A stretch of DNA of 64,000 nt from NCBI RefSeq assembly GCF_030410485.1, contig NZ_JAUHHC010000007.1, positions 124,001 through 188,000 on the forward strand. The letters run 5' to 3'. The notes beneath the pieces are model-generated. The model saw only the letters and a program-made list of their open reading frames with translations, was not told where the DNA came from and did no database searches. Source of the DNA: Roseateles violae. GTDB lineage: Bacteria; Pseudomonadota; Gammaproteobacteria; Burkholderiales; Burkholderiaceae_C. This document shows, piece after piece, positions 63,566 through 64,000 of the stretch. Both the position numbers and the translations under genes were made by a program. Each line of letters begins with the position of its first letter. The stretch's first letter is position 1.

Positions 63566-63646
63566 GCGCAATTGTGCGGGCATAAAACTAATTGAGGAAA
63601 ACGGAATGGCAACTGTCTGATTGCGAACCCCGGCATCACGCGCAAT
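63566..63646. promoter_or_regulatory. Candidate LacI-type operator region between xylB and its regulator
   Basis: The 203-base divergent gap holds an imperfect palindrome GCGCAATTGTGC (63566-63577). A wider inverted repeat ATTGCG...CGCAAT lies at 63620-63646. Both share the CAATT/GCAAT theme. They are plausible sites for the divergent LacI-family protein. Confidence 0.35.
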
Positions 63647-63720
63647 ACGCGAGGAGCTTGTCCTTCGCGGCTGTGGCACAGTGCGGCATCTCGATAACAG
63701 ACCCAGCGAGGACAGCAGCG

Positions 63721-64000
63721 GTGGCAAGCAGAGCAGCAGGTTCGTCGGCACCGACCATCGTCGATGTGGCGGCGCAGGCCGGGGTGTCGATCAAGACGGT
63801 GTCGCGCGTGCTCAACCAGGAGCCGGGCGTGCAGGAGAAGACCCGCGAGCAGGTGCTGAAGGTGGTGGCCGAACTGAAGTACCGGCCCAAGCTCTCCGCA
63901 CGCAGCCTGGCCGGCGCGCGCTCCTTCCTGATCGGTCTGCTTTATTACGACCCCAGCGCCGCCTTCGTCGCCGGCGTGCAGCAGGGTGCGACCCTGCGCT
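63721..64000 (+). CDS. LacI family transcriptional regulator, 3' end cut
   Basis: Ninety-three codons are present. The HTH reads TIVDVAAQAGVSIKTVSRVL, followed by the hinge YRPKLSARSLAGARS and the start of the periplasmic-binding-like domain (FLIGLLYYDPSAAFVAGVQQ). The GTG start has GAGGA eight bases upstream (63708-63712); another in-frame GTG at 63673 is less likely. It probably represses xylB and the MFS gene. Confidence 0.88.
   Translation, partial: MASRAAGSSAPTIVDVAAQAGVSIKTVSRVLNQEPGVQEKTREQVLKVVAELKYRPKLSARSLAGARSFLIGLLYYDPSAAFVAGVQQGATLR

Overview
The window is 64 kb of very GC-rich (about 70% by eye) chromosomal DNA from a betaproteobacterium. It looks most like the Burkholderiales branch that holds Roseateles, Mitsuaria, Rubrivivax and Leptothrix. 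The signs are the gmk-rpoZ-spoT block, the argH/algZ-algR and hemC-hemD-hemX-hemY arrangement, a PEP-CTERM protein, a TIGR01782-type TonB receptor, a Bug/TctC binding protein, and the style of the intergenic repeats. No phage, plasmid, insertion sequence or CRISPR array was found. The region is core chromosome with small accessory patches.

Layout. 0.1-6.5 kb: a SYLF lipoprotein, two FixJ-type response regulators flanking an Omp85-like outer-membrane protein, a dCMP deaminase, small unknown genes and an M20 carboxypeptidase. 6.7-9.6 kb: a large TonB-dependent receptor. 9.7-17.3 kb: a cyclic-nucleotide-binding patatin overlapping a CoA-transferase/GNAT fusion, a PEP-CTERM protein behind a near-perfect sigma-54 promoter, and a 942-aa cyclase-ATPase-TPR protein. 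17.3-22.9 kb: an FMN-dependent 2-hydroxyacid dehydrogenase, DUF4256, a TPR/2OG-Fe(II) oxygenase, YbaN, MmcQ and DinB. 22.9-26.2 kb: galactarate dehydratase, a TctC-type binding protein and a hemerythrin. 26.2-41.3 kb: argH diverging from algZ-algR, then an NAD-salvage operon (pncA-pncB with three accessory genes), ppc, and hemCDXY. 41.3-43.5 kb: two near-identical tRNA-Arg(ACG) transcription units on either side of a diguanylate cyclase. 43.5-50.0 kb: a frameshifted DUF2231 gene, a CaiB-type CoA transferase, greB, spoT, rpoZ, gmk and yicC. 50.0-54.6 kb: a Ser/Thr kinase, a PP2C phosphatase, rph, rdgB and hemW. 54.5-60.4 kb: a LysR regulator, a small secreted protein, the chemotaxis adaptation genes cheR-cheD-cheB, and a second diguanylate cyclase translationally coupled to a MinD/FlhG-like ATPase. 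60.6-64.0 kb: an MFS transporter, xylulokinase and a divergent LacI-type regulator that runs off the end.

How the genes work together. Second messengers recur: two GGDEF enzymes with intact product-inhibition sites, SpoT, a class III cyclase domain, and a cyclic-nucleotide-binding patatin 3 kb from that cyclase. Tetrapyrrole synthesis (hemCDXY, hemW) and NAD salvage are complete local modules. The order argH-algZ-algR-(insert)-ppc-hemCDXY looks like the Pseudomonas argH-algZR-hemCDXY cluster opened up by about 7.4 kb. Translational coupling by ATGA overlaps is common (9766/11628, 19171/20877, 28874/29719, 31289/31292, 33357/33360, 59530/59533), so several unknown genes can be tied to named partners.

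The strongest items for a second look are the unknown protein coupled to AlgR, the cyclase-patatin neighbourhood, the sigma-54 PEP-CTERM promoter, the atypical FixJ receivers, the frameshifted DUF2231 gene and the duplicated tRNA units. No wholly new multi-gene system is proven by the sequence alone.
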